Shown: positions 8,006-17,171, counted from the first letter of the stretch. The stretch: 64,000 nucleotides of DNA from Parabacteroides sp. FAFU027 (GCF_022808675.1 NZ_JAKZKV010000006.1:124001-188000); one strand, 5' to 3'. The notes: a model not told the origin generated them from the letters alone. Translations and numbers: made by a program.

Positions 8006-9082
8006 ATGAAGAAGACATTGCTTTTTATGGCATTATTGGTGGCGTTGAGCTCCTGCAAAAAGGGGAATAACAACCACTTTATCAATGGCGAGATTAAAGG
8101 ATTGGGTAGTACGCCTGTCTATCTGGTTTCGGGCAGCGCCAACAGCCCGGTTATTGATACGCTGAAGGCAAAGAACGGTGTGTTAGCGTTTGACAAGGCT
8201 CCTTCAGAGCCGGAATTGTACACCTTGATTTTGCCGGATAATAAATCGGTAACGTTCTATGCCGATGAAGATTCCCGCCTGACCTTTAGCGGGGATATCA
8301 GTTCGTCTTCTTCTATTATGATTGATGGCGATTCGGTCAATATTAAACTGAGTGCTTACCGCAAATCCATTCAGCCTGAAATGGAGGCTCTGGCCAAAGC
8401 GAAACAACAAGCCGATAAGGCCTGGAGCAGCGACAGCCTGAAGCGTTACGAAGAGCTGCTTTATTCGGCACAAATGCAATCGGTTAAAAAGACATGGGCT
8501 CAGAAAACGGAACAGTTTATCGGGAAGAACCGTACTTCTCCCGCTGCTGTTATTGCGCTGCGCGATTACTACGTTCAGACTTCAGACCTCGTTACTTTAC
8601 AGAAGCTGATTCCCAGAATTGATGCAATCGAGCTGAAAGAGTTCCTGCCGCATAGCGAATTAAAAACAGCGGGTAAACTGCCGTTGAAGAAAGGTTTTGC
8701 CATGCTTTCCTTCCAGGCTTATAACAGCGAATTGAAGCAGGATTATTTCTATCCGGCATCGGGCAAGAAAACGGTGGTGCTATTCTGGCAAAGCGATGAT
8801 AAATATTCGGCTTATCTCAATAAGAAGCTCTCCGGACAGTTTGAGAAAGCGAAGAAAGATTCAGTAAACTACATCGCCGTCAGCCTTGACAATTCAGCTG
8901 AGGAATGGAAGGCAGCTGTAGCCAAAGGCGGTTATAAAGGAAAGCAGATTATCGTCAGGGGAGGATTCCAAAACGATAATATCAGCAAAGCCGGCATTAA
9001 TCGTACACCGGTTTTATTGGTTATGGACAAAGGAGGAAAGGTTACTTCTGTTTGTGAGAACAATGAGAATCCCTTAAAATAA
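8006..9082 (+). CDS. DUF4369 lipoprotein with redox-dead thioredoxin-like domain
   Basis: 358 residues. The lipobox LSSC (Cys17) indicates a lipoprotein. Residues about 22-120 match the DUF4369 domain common in Bacteroidota (GEIKGLGSTPVYLV), followed by a helical linker and, from about residue 230, a TlpA/thioredoxin-like domain (KKTVVLFWQSDDKYSAYLNKKL, AVSLDNS, INRTPVLLVMDKGG). The redox CxxC after VLFW is replaced by QSDDKY, so no disulfide exchange is expected. It is therefore probably a structural or sensing member of the family. Its last 41 bp overlap the convergent wbqC-like gene. Confidence 0.8.
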   Translation: MKKTLLFMALLVALSSCKKGNNNHFINGEIKGLGSTPVYLVSGSANSPVIDTLKAKNGVLAFDKAPSEPELYTLILPDNKSVTFYADEDSRLTFSGDISSSSSIMIDGDSVNIKLSAYRKSIQPEMEALAKAKQQADKAWSSDSLKRYEELLYSAQMQSVKKTWAQKTEQFIGKNRTSPAAVIALRDYYVQTSDLVTLQKLIPRIDAIELKEFLPHSELKTAGKLPLKKGFAMLSFQAYNSELKQDYFYPASGKKTVVLFWQSDDKYSAYLNKKLSGQFEKAKKDSVNYIAVSLDNSAEEWKAAVAKGGYKGKQIIVRGGFQNDNISKAGINRTPVLLVMDKGGKVTSVCENNENPLK

Positions 9083-9689
9083 GAATCGACTCAGGACCCA
9101 TATTAAAGAGCAAATCGATAATGCTGAGGTTCGGTAAAAAGCCGAGCTTCTCCTGAAATACCTGATAATAAGGTTGCGGCGTAAATTCGCTGTCCAACGT
9201 ATAATCTCTCTTGGGGTGAATGGTTTCGCGAAAATCGAAACTGTTTGCCCCAGGTTCTTTTTCATAGGTTTGGGAAAATGATACTTCCGGGGAAATCTCC
9301 AGCAATTCTTCAATTTTCAACCGTAACGCCTCATTGAAATCAAACAAGAAATCGTACTTCTTCTGATAGAAAGACTCAAAATCATCCCGGTAATATTCGA
9401 AGAACGGGGTATTGTTGTATGCCGACACGATGGCCTGCCAATGCAAGTGCTGCCAGTTGCCGTGGTCTGAAATGCGAACATCTTTCGTCAGGCATTTCGC
9501 ATCACCGGTTCTCTCTACCGGAACAGTTAGCGGCATTACACCATTCGCGGCAGCGATGTTGCAGCGGTTGCGGTAAGTCTGCTTCACGTAGTTACAATGC
9601 TGCTCAATCACCACTTTGGGAAAATGGTAAAGCTTGCAGAAATATTGAACGGGTGGGAGATAGGCGGTTGAGAGATATGCGGTATCCAT
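9042..9689 (-). CDS. WbqC-like family protein
   Basis: 215 residues matching the WbqC-like family: start STAYLPPVQYF, then EQHCNYVKQTYRNRC, ANGVMPLTVPVER, and WQHLHWQAIVSAYNNTPFFEYY. The family is linked to polysaccharide biosynthesis loci, but no reaction is established that I can name with confidence. No signal peptide, so cytoplasmic. It lies 27 bp downstream of porV on the same strand and is likely co-transcribed. The 3' end overlaps the convergent lipoprotein gene by 41 bp. Confidence 0.82.
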   Translation of the reverse strand: MDTAYLSTAYLPPVQYFCKLYHFPKVVIEQHCNYVKQTYRNRCNIAAANGVMPLTVPVERTGDAKCLTKDVRISDHGNWQHLHWQAIVSAYNNTPFFEYYRDDFESFYQKKYDFLFDFNEALRLKIEELLEISPEVSFSQTYEKEPGANSFDFRETIHPKRDYTLDSEFTPQPYYQVFQEKLGFLPNLSIIDLLFNMGPESILILRDSHCSHKQK

Positions 9690-9716
9690 AAGTGTTGCTG
9701 AATGTTATTGGTTTTA

Positions 9717-10853
9717 TTACAGTCGATCAATGTTTAGTGAAAGCGCTACACACAAAGTACGATTCAATGGATTCGTGTTCCATTTTGATACTTGATATGA
9801 AACATCGACGTTAAATACGTGCAATTTGAGACCTCCCCCAAATGAAAAAAGAGATCCTTGTACTCCTTCCTTTTGAAGTGAATATCCGCTTCTTAGGAAT
9901 AAACGCTCTTTATAGTTGTATTCTACTCCCCCGGAATAAATAATCTCCTGCATTTGATCTTTATTAAAGGATTTCAAGACTCCCTTGATCGAAGACATAT
10001 CATAGTATTCTTCTAATTGGGTATAATATTTTTCTTCATCTCCATCCCAGGATGGATAAGATGGAGTAAGGTTTTTGTTTATATCAAGATTAAGAGCAAA
10101 AGCATTCTCAGTATCAATAGAGAGATAAGCTCCTCCTCCGAGACGTAGATTAGCCGGTAGAAAGTTTTTTGCAGTAGGATAATCAATTTTAGTACCAAGA
10201 TTTGTAAGATTAAATCCCAGACTCCAGTTTCTTTTTAATTTATAGCCATTATCCTCCTCTGAATTATTAATAGGATGAGTATAAAATAAAGCAATATCGC
10301 CGGCGTAAGCATCTGCTTCTAGGTTTTCTTCCTTTATAAAGTGATTCATGTCAGAAGCAATGTAACGAAGGGTTACTGCTCCGGAAAGATACTTTGATAG
10401 CTTCCGTGAATAGCTCAGATCAATAGCGTTTTCCCGGGGTTTTACATTTCCCATAACCATACCTCCGGCATCTGTTATCTCTATTTTACCAAGAGAGAAT
10501 CTACGAAATGAAGTGCTTAAACTCTGGTTGTCACTCAATTTGTAGTAAACAGCTGTATTGAAAAGGGAAACGTCATTAACCCCTGGTCTTGTCCAGTCTG
10601 TATAGGAAACGAGGCCTCCAATTTTTGATTCAATAAAGGCATATTTTGCTGGATTCCAAAATTGAGAATTGGCATCGGCAGAAGATGCAACTCCAATGTT
10701 TCCCATTGCTGCACCGCGGGCATCAGTAGGATAGTTTAAGAATTGCGCTGTTTGCGTGAAGGGATTATATACTATCTCTTCTTCCTGCGCCTTTAAATAA
10801 GTAGCGTTGGAAATTACGCCAATAAATAGAAGAGTGATTAAATATCTTTTCAT
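9717..10853 (-). CDS. porV: Type IX secretion outer-membrane protein PorV
   Basis: 378 residues with signal peptide (LITLLFIGVISNATYLKAQ). Diagnostic PorV features are FLNYPTDARGAAMGNIGVA and SADANSQFWNPAKYAF near the N-terminus, a beta-barrel repeat pattern and a C-terminal strand ending SLNIDRL. PorV is the FadL-like barrel that takes substrates from the T9SS translocon and hands them to the attachment complex. The T9SS cargos at 2962, 17257 and 34139 are consistent with a working system. A TATCTTTG -7-like element is present on the minus strand at 10877-10884, though no good -33 was found. It probably forms an operon with the wbqC-like gene. Confidence 0.9.
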   Translation of the reverse strand: MKRYLITLLFIGVISNATYLKAQEEEIVYNPFTQTAQFLNYPTDARGAAMGNIGVASSADANSQFWNPAKYAFIESKIGGLVSYTDWTRPGVNDVSLFNTAVYYKLSDNQSLSTSFRRFSLGKIEITDAGGMVMGNVKPRENAIDLSYSRKLSKYLSGAVTLRYIASDMNHFIKEENLEADAYAGDIALFYTHPINNSEEDNGYKLKRNWSLGFNLTNLGTKIDYPTAKNFLPANLRLGGGAYLSIDTENAFALNLDINKNLTPSYPSWDGDEEKYYTQLEEYYDMSSIKGVLKSFNKDQMQEIIYSGGVEYNYKERLFLRSGYSLQKEGVQGSLFSFGGGLKLHVFNVDVSYQVSKWNTNPLNRTLCVALSLNIDRL

Positions 10854-10945
10854 CGTCTTTTACGTTAATTAGAATGCAAAGATAGGGAAATTAGGGATTA
10901 AGGGGATGAGGGTGAGAGGGAATGAATTTAAGAATGCATTTATCG

Positions 10946-10984
10946 CAAAAGAAAAGCCGCATACTTATCTAAAAGTTGCGGCTT
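10946..10984 (-). terminator. Rho-independent terminator of the ytxH-like gene
   Basis: On the minus strand a hairpin (AAGCCGCAACTT pairing with AAGT...GCGGCTT, one bulge) is followed by TTTTCTTTT, about 20 bp after the stop of the gene ending at 11005. Confidence 0.75.
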
Positions 10985-11004
10985 ACAAAGCGTTTTGATT
11001 CGTT

Positions 11005-11289
11005 TTACTCATGCTCTTTCCGTGTCTCGAGTTTTACACTTTCCAGTTTAGTCTGAGCCTGGTCTGCCAGGTCATTAACTGTGTCTCTTACTTTTTCCAG
11101 TTTCCCGGAAACTCCGTCAATGAAGTCATCGAATTTTTGTTTCCACTCATCGATGTAATCGTCTTTCATCTTCAGGATTCTACTGCCAGCTTCCATCCCT
11201 TTGCCTTTTTCGGGGGCAAATAAAACGCCGAGGGATGCACCGGTTACCAAACCTGCCGAGAAGTAGAAAATTACTTTTGCTGTACTCAT
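11005..11289 (-). CDS. YtxH domain protein
   Basis: 94 residues with one N-terminal membrane-spanning stretch (VIFYFSAGLVTGASLGVLFAPEKG), the typical YtxH signature, followed by a long charged amphipathic helix. Members are small membrane-anchored, stress-associated proteins of unclear activity. It has its own terminator (10946-10984). Confidence 0.8.
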   Translation of the reverse strand: MSTAKVIFYFSAGLVTGASLGVLFAPEKGKGMEAGSRILKMKDDYIDEWKQKFDDFIDGVSGKLEKVRDTVNDLADQAQTKLESVKLETRKEHE

Positions 11290-11611
11290 AATATCATACT
11301 TTTAAGGTTAGATTAATAGGCTATGCCAATCAATAGTTTATGGATGAGGAAGAATTCCCGATTCGACAACATCACGGTTGCCCAAAAGGAGAATGTGCGC
11401 CAAACCTTCTTCTGAAAGGTTTCACTTTATTGAAGTAAACTGAAATCAGATATATACGTTCACGAATCCCGGATTATGTTCCATGCCTGTAAATTCATCC
11501 CTTCTATTATTTAAAACAATACAGGCAATCAATAGTTTGAAAACACCTTTTCAGGATAGGGAATATTGGATTTCAGTGCAATCTTTTACCTTTGCAGAAA
11601 ATTAAACGGAA
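11290..11611. other. Spacer between divergent ytxH-like gene and lolD
   Basis: 322 bp without a gene. It contains the lolD promoter (11566-11594) at its right end. Apart from the short hairpin AAACCTTC...GAAAGGTTT near 11401-11427 I see no other structure. Confidence 0.5.
11566..11594 (+). promoter_or_regulatory. Promoter of lolD
   Basis: TTG at 11566-11568, an 18-bp spacer, and TACCTTTG at 11587-11594 fit the Bacteroidota consensus. The ATG follows at 11612, giving a very short leader. Confidence 0.65.
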
Positions 11612-12274
11612 ATGATACGCGTAGAAAATATCCATAAAAGTTTCGGGAGCCTGGAAGTATTGAAAGGAATTGATCTGGAAATCAGCAAAGCGGAGGTGGT
11701 GGCGATTGTCGGCACGAGCGGAGCGGGTAAAACCACATTGCTTCAAATCATGGGTACGCTGGATAAACCGGACAAGGGGAGAGTGATTATCAACGAATGC
11801 GAGACTTCACGCCTGAAGGAGAAGGAGCTTTCGGCTTTCCGCAACAAGCATATCGGATTCGTATTCCAGTTCCACCAGTTGCTGCCGGAGTTTACGGCCC
11901 TGGAGAATGTGATGATTCCCGCACTCATTGCCAAGACCAAACGCAGTGAAGCAGAGAAGCGTGCGAAGGAAATCCTGGACTTCCTGAACCTGAGCGAACG
12001 TTTTCAGCACAAGCCTTCGGAGCTTTCGGGAGGGGAGAAGCAGCGCGTTGCTGTTGCCCGTGCTTTAATTAATAAACCGGCTGTGATTTTGGCCGATGAG
12101 CCATCCGGAAGCCTAGATACGCAGCACAAAGAGGAGCTGCATAACCTCTTTTTCCAGCTTCGTCAGCAGCTTGAGCAGACTTTCATCATCGTGACTCACG
12201 ATCGCGATCTTGCGAAGGCGACTGATCGCGTGATATCCATGAAAGACGGACAGATATTATCCGAAATAGTATAA
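11612..12274 (+). CDS. lolD: LolD-type ABC transporter ATP-binding protein
   Basis: 220 residues with a complete ABC ATPase: Walker A GTSGAGKT (34-41), Q-loop region [10 protein letters not shown], signature [15 protein letters not shown], Walker [13 protein letters not shown] and switch His in VTHDRD. Similarity is to the LolD/MacB group that extracts lipoproteins from the inner membrane or drives MacB-like exporters. No permease gene is adjacent, as is common for lolD in Bacteroidota, so the assignment rests on sequence alone. The 3' end overlaps the convergent vanZ-like gene by 89 bp. Confidence 0.85.
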   Translation: MIRVENIHKSFGSLEVLKGIDLEISKAEVVAIVGTSGAGKTTLLQIMGTLDKPDKGRVIINECETSRLKEKELSAFRNKHIGFVFQFHQLLPEFTALENVMIPALIAKTKRSEAEKRAKEILDFLNLSERFQHKPSELSGGEKQRVAVARALINKPAVILADEPSGSLDTQHKEELHNLFFQLRQQLEQTFIIVTHDRDLAKATDRVISMKDGQILSEIV

Positions 12275-12614
12275 AACCAACTATTGCACCTAAAGAATTT
12301 GCAATAAAGTCACGAATGTCACAGGAACGAAATGGGACATATAACTGAAGTATCTCCATTAATCCGCCAAACAAGATTGGAAGGACTATTGCCAACCAAA
12401 TAATATTACGTTTATTCCCCAGGAGTCTAAGACGGGATAGTTCAAACATTGTCGCAAAAGCTGCAACTAAGTACATTGTAAAATGCACAGCTTTATCCGG
12501 AGCAAGAAAGCCCAGGTCTATCGGGCTTTTAAAGTGTCTGGGTGCTAAAGACAGATAAGCTATCACCAGGTAAACTGTTGGTGACAAAAGATATATAGCT
12601 TTAAATTTTCTCAT
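12186..12614 (-). CDS. VanZ-like membrane protein
   Basis: 142 residues from the ATG at 12614 (a TTG eight codons upstream is also in frame). Four hydrophobic helices carry the VanZ-family pattern: [14 protein letters not shown], a Glu in [21 protein letters not shown], and [13 protein letters not shown]. The family is named for a teicoplanin-resistance gene, but most members, including this one, have no known role. The basic tail lies wholly within the 89-bp convergent overlap with lolD, so it may be a late extension. Confidence 0.78.
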   Translation of the reverse strand: MRKFKAIYLLSPTVYLVIAYLSLAPRHFKSPIDLGFLAPDKAVHFTMYLVAAFATMFELSRLRLLGNKRNIIWLAIVLPILFGGLMEILQLYVPFRSCDIRDFIANSLGAIVGFILFRIISVRLSWISRDQSPSQDRDRESR

Positions 12615-12795
12615 ATCGAAATCATTTATTGGAACCAAAAATACGGAATCGTTTCTCGCTTGACAAAATTGATTATATTTGTTGTATATAATTCACAGAC
12701 AAACACGCTGTGATTAATGGATTTTATCTATTCGCTTACTTCTTAAAATCCATAGAAATATTTTCTACATCTTTTCTTAGCAACAATGTATTACT

Positions 12796-13722
12796 ATGTG
12801 GAAAGAGTATTTCAGTCTCTCCAAGCGTGAACGCCGTTCAATATGGATACTGTTCGCATTGATAGCGATCACTATAGCGGTTCGTTTTTTTCTGTTTCGG
12901 TCAAGCGATTCTTATTCTTATGACAGGGCTGGAGAAGCTGCGTTTGAACGGGAGGTTAAGGCTTTCGAAGCTTCCAAAACCAGGGAAAAACCGGTATTCA
13001 AACATTCTCAATATCCTAAATTTCAGCCGCAAACCTATCCCTTATTCGACTTCGATCCCAATACTGCCGATTCCCTCTCTTTTGTACATTTAGGACTGAA
13101 GCCTTTTCAGGCGCGGATGATTCTCAAATATCGATCCAAAGGAGGTAAATACCGCAAACCGGAAGATTTTGCCCGTGTTCCTTATCTGGATAAAACGCTT
13201 TATGCAAAGCTGTTGCCGCATATCAGAATTGACCAACGCCTGATTGTCGTACATCGGGATACTATCGTTAAATACAAACCGGTTGTCTATCAGAAGCAGG
13301 AAAAAGTGGCCGAAGGCACACACATCGACCTCAATAAAGCAGATACTTCAGAGCTTAAAAAGGTTCCCGGAATCGGTTCCGGCATTGCTCATGCGATCAT
13401 CAACTACCGAACCCGTCTAGGCGGATTCTATTCCGTTGGTCAGCTTCGGGAGATGAAGCAGCTTTCACCCGAACAGGTGGAGAAATTCAGCCACTTCCTG
13501 GCATTGAACGATGTTTCGTCATTACATCGGATTCCGATCAATAAATCGGGTATCGAACGGCTGATGTCGCACCCATATCTTAATTTCTATCAGGCCAAAG
13601 CCATCGTGGAACTCCGAAAGAAAAAGGGAAAACTGACCTCGTTGGACCAATTTTCCCTTTATGAAGAGTTTACGAAGCAAGACTTTGAGCGTCTTGCCCA
13701 CTATCTTGATTTTAGCCAATAA
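12796..13722 (+). CDS. Membrane-anchored helix-hairpin-helix protein (ComEA-like)
   Basis: 308 residues: one N-terminal membrane segment (IWILFALIAITIAVRFFLF), a basic linker, then three helix-hairpin-helix units at about residues 78-140, 175-235 and 247-307. The central one has the classic KKVPGIGSGIAHAIINYR. The layout resembles ComEA DNA-uptake proteins, with three copies of the DNA-binding motif on an anchored protein. DNA binding at the membrane is inferred. A TATATTTG element lies at 12674-12681 upstream. The stop overlaps the convergent argB by 11 bp. Confidence 0.8.
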   Translation: MWKEYFSLSKRERRSIWILFALIAITIAVRFFLFRSSDSYSYDRAGEAAFEREVKAFEASKTREKPVFKHSQYPKFQPQTYPLFDFDPNTADSLSFVHLGLKPFQARMILKYRSKGGKYRKPEDFARVPYLDKTLYAKLLPHIRIDQRLIVVHRDTIVKYKPVVYQKQEKVAEGTHIDLNKADTSELKKVPGIGSGIAHAIINYRTRLGGFYSVGQLREMKQLSPEQVEKFSHFLALNDVSSLHRIPINKSGIERLMSHPYLNFYQAKAIVELRKKKGKLTSLDQFSLYEEFTKQDFERLAHYLDFSQ

Positions 13723-14485
13723 TTACGCGGGTTCCGCCTTCTTTACCAAGTTCGGAAGCCTGGGTAATCACCACCTCTTTCACACCGGCTTTCAGTGCAT
13801 CAAACGCATTATCCAGTTTCGGAATCATACCGCCTTGGATTACACCTTCATTCACATATTGCTCATAAATGGCAGGAGTGATTTCAGGAATTACGCTGTC
13901 ATCATCATTCTCGTCACGCAGCACTCCTTTTTTCTCAAAGCAATATACCAGCGAAACATCAAAGTGTTTAGATAACGCTTTAGCCGTTTCTCCTGAAATG
14001 GTATCTGCATTGGTATTCAACATATTGCCTTGTTTGTCATGTGTCAGGGGAGCGAGCACAGGCACCACTTCTTTTTCGATAAGGTCAGCAAGCAGCTCCG
14101 CATTTACCGCTTTCACATCACCCACAAAACCATAATCCACATCTTTCACCGGACGTTTGTCGGAACAGATCAGGTTGAGGTCAGCACCTGTAAGACCGAG
14201 TGCGTTAATATCAAGGGCTTGCAGACGGGCCACGATGGTTTTATTTACCAATCCTGCATAAACCATGGTTACCACTTTGAGCGTTTCGGCATCGGTGATG
14301 CGACGACCGTTTACCATCTGGCTTTCGATGCCGAGTTGAGCTGCAACTTTGGTTGCTGAGCGGCCTCCGCCGTGAACCAACAGTTTACGGCCTTCTATTT
14401 TTGAAAAATCTTCGAGTAATTGACGGAGGGAATCTTCTTCTTCCACAATCTTTCCGCCTACTTTTACGATAGTCAGTTTGTTCAT
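13712..14485 (-). CDS. argB: Acetylglutamate kinase
   Basis: 257 residues, normal length. It carries the amino-acid kinase motifs VKVGGKIVEE, LVHGGGRSATKVAAQLG, NGRRITDAETLKVV, NTNADTISGETAKAL and GGMIPKLDNAFDAL. It phosphorylates N-acetylglutamate (or the N-succinyl analogue used by some Bacteroidota) in arginine synthesis. No other arg gene is adjacent. The minus strand carries TATCTTTG at 14569-14576, so the CCTAACAGG palindrome at 14527-14559 would lie in the mRNA leader. Confidence 0.93.
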   Translation of the reverse strand: MNKLTIVKVGGKIVEEEDSLRQLLEDFSKIEGRKLLVHGGGRSATKVAAQLGIESQMVNGRRITDAETLKVVTMVYAGLVNKTIVARLQALDINALGLTGADLNLICSDKRPVKDVDYGFVGDVKAVNAELLADLIEKEVVPVLAPLTHDKQGNMLNTNADTISGETAKALSKHFDVSLVYCFEKKGVLRDENDDDSVIPEITPAIYEQYVNEGVIQGGMIPKLDNAFDALKAGVKEVVITQASELGKEGGTRVIIG

Positions 14486-14526
14486 TGTATGTTGTTTGAT
14501 TATTGACTTTATGGGTTATTGAACCT

Positions 14527-14559
14527 AAACCTAACAGGTTTTGAAAACCTGTTAGGTTT
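14527..14559. repeat. Palindromic repeat, CCTAACAGG family, copy 2
   Basis: Perfect 16-bp arms with a one-base loop, nearly identical to 1831-1863. It lies between the predicted argB -7 element and the argB start codon. Confidence 0.85.
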
Positions 14560-14701
14560 TATTCCTTGCAAAGATACGACATTTTCCCGAAGCGTTAAAT
14601 ATATGGAAATGAGCAGTCCGCGATGCGAATTCCAACTGCATGATAAATCTTTCAGATTAGAAATAGTATAAATTTGTAATCCAATTTAAAAATAGGGAGG
14701 T

Positions 14702-16723
14702 ATGAAAAAAATCACTTTCTCACTAACAGTTCCAATTCTGGCAATGGCAATGAATACATTAGCGCAACAAACTCCTGCCTTTAATGTCTCCAACCTCGAC
14801 AAAAGTGCAGTACCGGGTGTAGATTTCTACCAATATTCCTGCGGTGGATGGATGAAAAATAATCCGCTCAAAGCTGAATACGCCCGTTTCGCCACCTTCG
14901 ATAAGCTGGGTGAAGAAAACCGCGAACAACTCAAGGGGTTAATTGAAGAGTTAAGCAAGAAAAACAACCCGCAAGGCTCGGTGGCGCAGAAGATCGGTAC
15001 GATTTATGCCCTGGGTATGAATGATAAAAAGCTCAATCTGGATGGCTTTGCCCCAATCCGCGAAGATCTGGCCCGAATCAAGGCGATCAAAAGCAAAAGC
15101 GAGCTGCCTGCCTACTTTGCTCATTCGTTGAAGATCGGTGTCGGCATTCCGTTTAACTTTTTCATCTATGCAGATGATATGAATAGTTCGATGAACATCG
15201 CACACATTGCGCAGGGTGGACTTTCCTTGCCCGACCGCGACTATTACGTGAGCGATGCCAACGCAAATATCCGCAAGGAGTTTGTGAAATTCGTCACTAC
15301 GATGTTTAACCTGGCTGATAAAGCCAATCCGAATAATGCAAAGAATGCAGAAATGGTATTGAAGATTGAGACCCAGCTGGCAAAAGCCCATTTCACCAAA
15401 GAGGCGTTGCGCGACCCGCAGAAGAACTACCACAAGATCGAGGTTTCAGCCCTGCAAAAAGAGGCTCCGAACTTCGACTGGACTGCTTTCTTCAATGCTG
15501 TCGGCCTGACCAACCTGAAAGACCTGAATGTAGCTCAACTGGAACCGGCCCGTGAAGTAAGCACTATTCTTAACAGCTATACTTTAGCGGAAATCAAAGC
15601 ATATCTGACCTGGCATCTGCTCAACAATTCGGCTTCCTACCTGAACGATGCCGCAGAGAATGCCAACTTTGATTTTTACGGCAAAACCCTCTCCGGCAAG
15701 CAGGAAAACAAACCGCGCTGGAAACGGGTACTGGATACTACCAACGGAGTTTTGGGTGAAGCCATCGGACAAATGTACGTGGAGAAATATTTCCCTGCTG
15801 AATCGAAAGCGAAGATGCTGAAACTGGTGAATAACCTGAAGATTGCGCTGGGAGAACGCATTCAGGGGCTGGAATGGATGAGCGATGTCACCAAGAAGAA
15901 AGCGGAAGAGAAGCTTGCTGCCTTCCGGGTGAAGATTGGCTATCCCGACAAGTGGCGCGATTACTCGAAACTGAATATCGACGGTAAGGTTTCTTACTGG
16001 GGCAATGTAAAACGTGCAAGCGAGTTTGAATTTGACTACATGCTCTCCAAAGCCAACAAGCCTGTCGATAAGGATGAGTGGTTAATGACTCCGCAAACGG
16101 TCAATGCCTATTACAATCCGGCCACGAATGAGATTTGTTTCCCTGCTGCCATCCTGCAACCGCCGTTCTTTAATCCGAATGCCGACGATGCGATCAACTA
16201 TGGAGCGATTGGCGTGGTAATCGGACACGAAATGACCCATGGATTCGACGATCAGGGTCGCCAGTATGACAAAGAGGGGAATCTCAACGACTGGTGGACG
16301 AAGGAAGATGCAGATAAATTCACTGCCCGCGCCAAAGCGCTCGTAGATCACTACAGTAAAATTGTAGTTCTGGATACTTTGCACGCCAACGGAGAATTTA
16401 CCTTAGGGGAAAACATCGCCGACCAGGGAGGTTTACAGGTTGCCTTTGCCGCTTTCCAAAAAGCACTGAAAGAGAATCCGCAACCTGAAAAGATCGACGG
16501 CTTTACGCCCGAACAACGTTTCTTCCTCGGCTATGCTACCGTATGGGCCGGTAATATCCGCGATAAAGAGATCATCCGCCGCACGCAAACTGACCCGCAC
16601 TCGTTGGGTAAATGGCGCGTAAACGGCGCTTTGCCGAATATCGATGCCTGGTATGCTGCATTTAATATCACTCCCGATAGTCCGATGTATATTGCGCCGG
16701 AAAAACGGGCGGTAGTGTGGTAA
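14702..16723 (+). CDS. M13 family zinc metallopeptidase (neprilysin/PepO-like)
   Basis: 673 residues with a signal peptide (LTVPILAMAMNTLAQ). M13 hallmarks: N-terminal PGVDFYQYSCGGWMKNN, NAYYNPATNEICFPAAILQ, zinc motif GHEMTHGFDDQGRQYD near residue 510, third ligand ENIADQGGLQVAF near residue 570, and the C-terminal tryptophan typical of the family. It cleaves peptides, probably in the periplasm. A strong GGGAGG lies directly before the ATG, unusual in this window. A -7-like TAAATTTG is at 14669-14676. It is monocistronic, with hairpins downstream. Confidence 0.93.
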   Translation: MKKITFSLTVPILAMAMNTLAQQTPAFNVSNLDKSAVPGVDFYQYSCGGWMKNNPLKAEYARFATFDKLGEENREQLKGLIEELSKKNNPQGSVAQKIGTIYALGMNDKKLNLDGFAPIREDLARIKAIKSKSELPAYFAHSLKIGVGIPFNFFIYADDMNSSMNIAHIAQGGLSLPDRDYYVSDANANIRKEFVKFVTTMFNLADKANPNNAKNAEMVLKIETQLAKAHFTKEALRDPQKNYHKIEVSALQKEAPNFDWTAFFNAVGLTNLKDLNVAQLEPAREVSTILNSYTLAEIKAYLTWHLLNNSASYLNDAAENANFDFYGKTLSGKQENKPRWKRVLDTTNGVLGEAIGQMYVEKYFPAESKAKMLKLVNNLKIALGERIQGLEWMSDVTKKKAEEKLAAFRVKIGYPDKWRDYSKLNIDGKVSYWGNVKRASEFEFDYMLSKANKPVDKDEWLMTPQTVNAYYNPATNEICFPAAILQPPFFNPNADDAINYGAIGVVIGHEMTHGFDDQGRQYDKEGNLNDWWTKEDADKFTARAKALVDHYSKIVVLDTLHANGEFTLGENIADQGGLQVAFAAFQKALKENPQPEKIDGFTPEQRFFLGYATVWAGNIRDKEIIRRTQTDPHSLGKWRVNGALPNIDAWYAAFNITPDSPMYIAPEKRAVVW

Positions 16724-16736
16724 GATATATTCAATT

Positions 16737-16763
16737 CATCCGATGACTCAAAGTCATCGGATG
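16737..16763. repeat. Short inverted repeat after the M13 gene
   Basis: Eleven-base perfect arms (CATCCGATGAC and complement) around a five-base loop. It lacks a T-run and sits just before the terminator at 16792. Confidence 0.65.
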
Positions 16764-16791
16764 AATACACTAAATAAATGAAAGCAAAAAA

Positions 16792-16823
16792 AAGCCGCTT
16801 CCCTGAACAGGAGGCGGCTTTTT
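16792..16823 (+). terminator. Terminator of the M13 peptidase gene
   Basis: Stem AAGCCGC(T)TCC / GGA(G)GCGGCTT followed by TTT on the plus strand and preceded by an A-run, so it could work in both directions. Confidence 0.8.
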
Positions 16824-16858
16824 GCATCTGTAATCATCTAAAATCAGGCACTCTATCA

Positions 16859-16918
16859 AAAGAAAGAAAAAGATAGGGGCGGCCCCTTCTCTATAATATC
16901 TTAACCCAAACCGCCCCT
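16859..16918 (-). terminator. Terminator of candidate small RNA A
   Basis: On the minus strand AGGGGCGG (16911-16918) pairs with CCGCCCCT (16875-16882) across a 28-base loop, then TATCTTTTTCTTTCTTTT. The stem matches the one at 19121-19167. Confidence 0.6.
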
Positions 16919-17038
16919 CTGAATAAAGTTAACCCTTATAACAAATCGTTTTACCCTGAATGAAAAACAAGCTAAGGTTTAGGTATATCGTCTTTAATGT
17001 GTTCTAAGAAACTCATGTAAAGAACTTATCCCTTAGAT
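16868..17038 (-). ncRNA. Candidate small RNA A
   Basis: An approximately 170-base transcript is predicted from the promoter at 17043-17073 to the hairpin and T-run ending near 16868. The interval has no convincing reading frame. Its promoter architecture and terminator stem match those of candidate RNA B at 19109-19578. It lies in the convergent spacer between the M13 and GH28 genes, where no protein gene would need a promoter. Confidence 0.5.
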
Positions 17039-17042
17039 AATA

Positions 17043-17090
17043 CAAAGTTAGTTCCTTATTTATGCAAAGTCAATACCACTTTAGTAGTAT
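17043..17090 (-). promoter_or_regulatory. Palindrome-promoter unit A
   Basis: Reading the minus strand: a palindrome at 17073-17090 (ATACTACTAAAGTGGTAT, one mismatch in the arms), TTG at 17071-17073, a 20-bp spacer, then TAACTTTG at 17043-17050. The palindrome centre falls near -42, the usual place for an activator that contacts polymerase. The layout is the same, base for base, as unit B at 19582-19629. Confidence 0.7.
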
Positions 17091-17171
17091 ATTTAAGTCT
17101 GTATAAGTCGGAATATTCCGAAAAGCAGTTCTTTTTTCCCGGAAACCGGATGATCTGGTCCATACAAAAAA

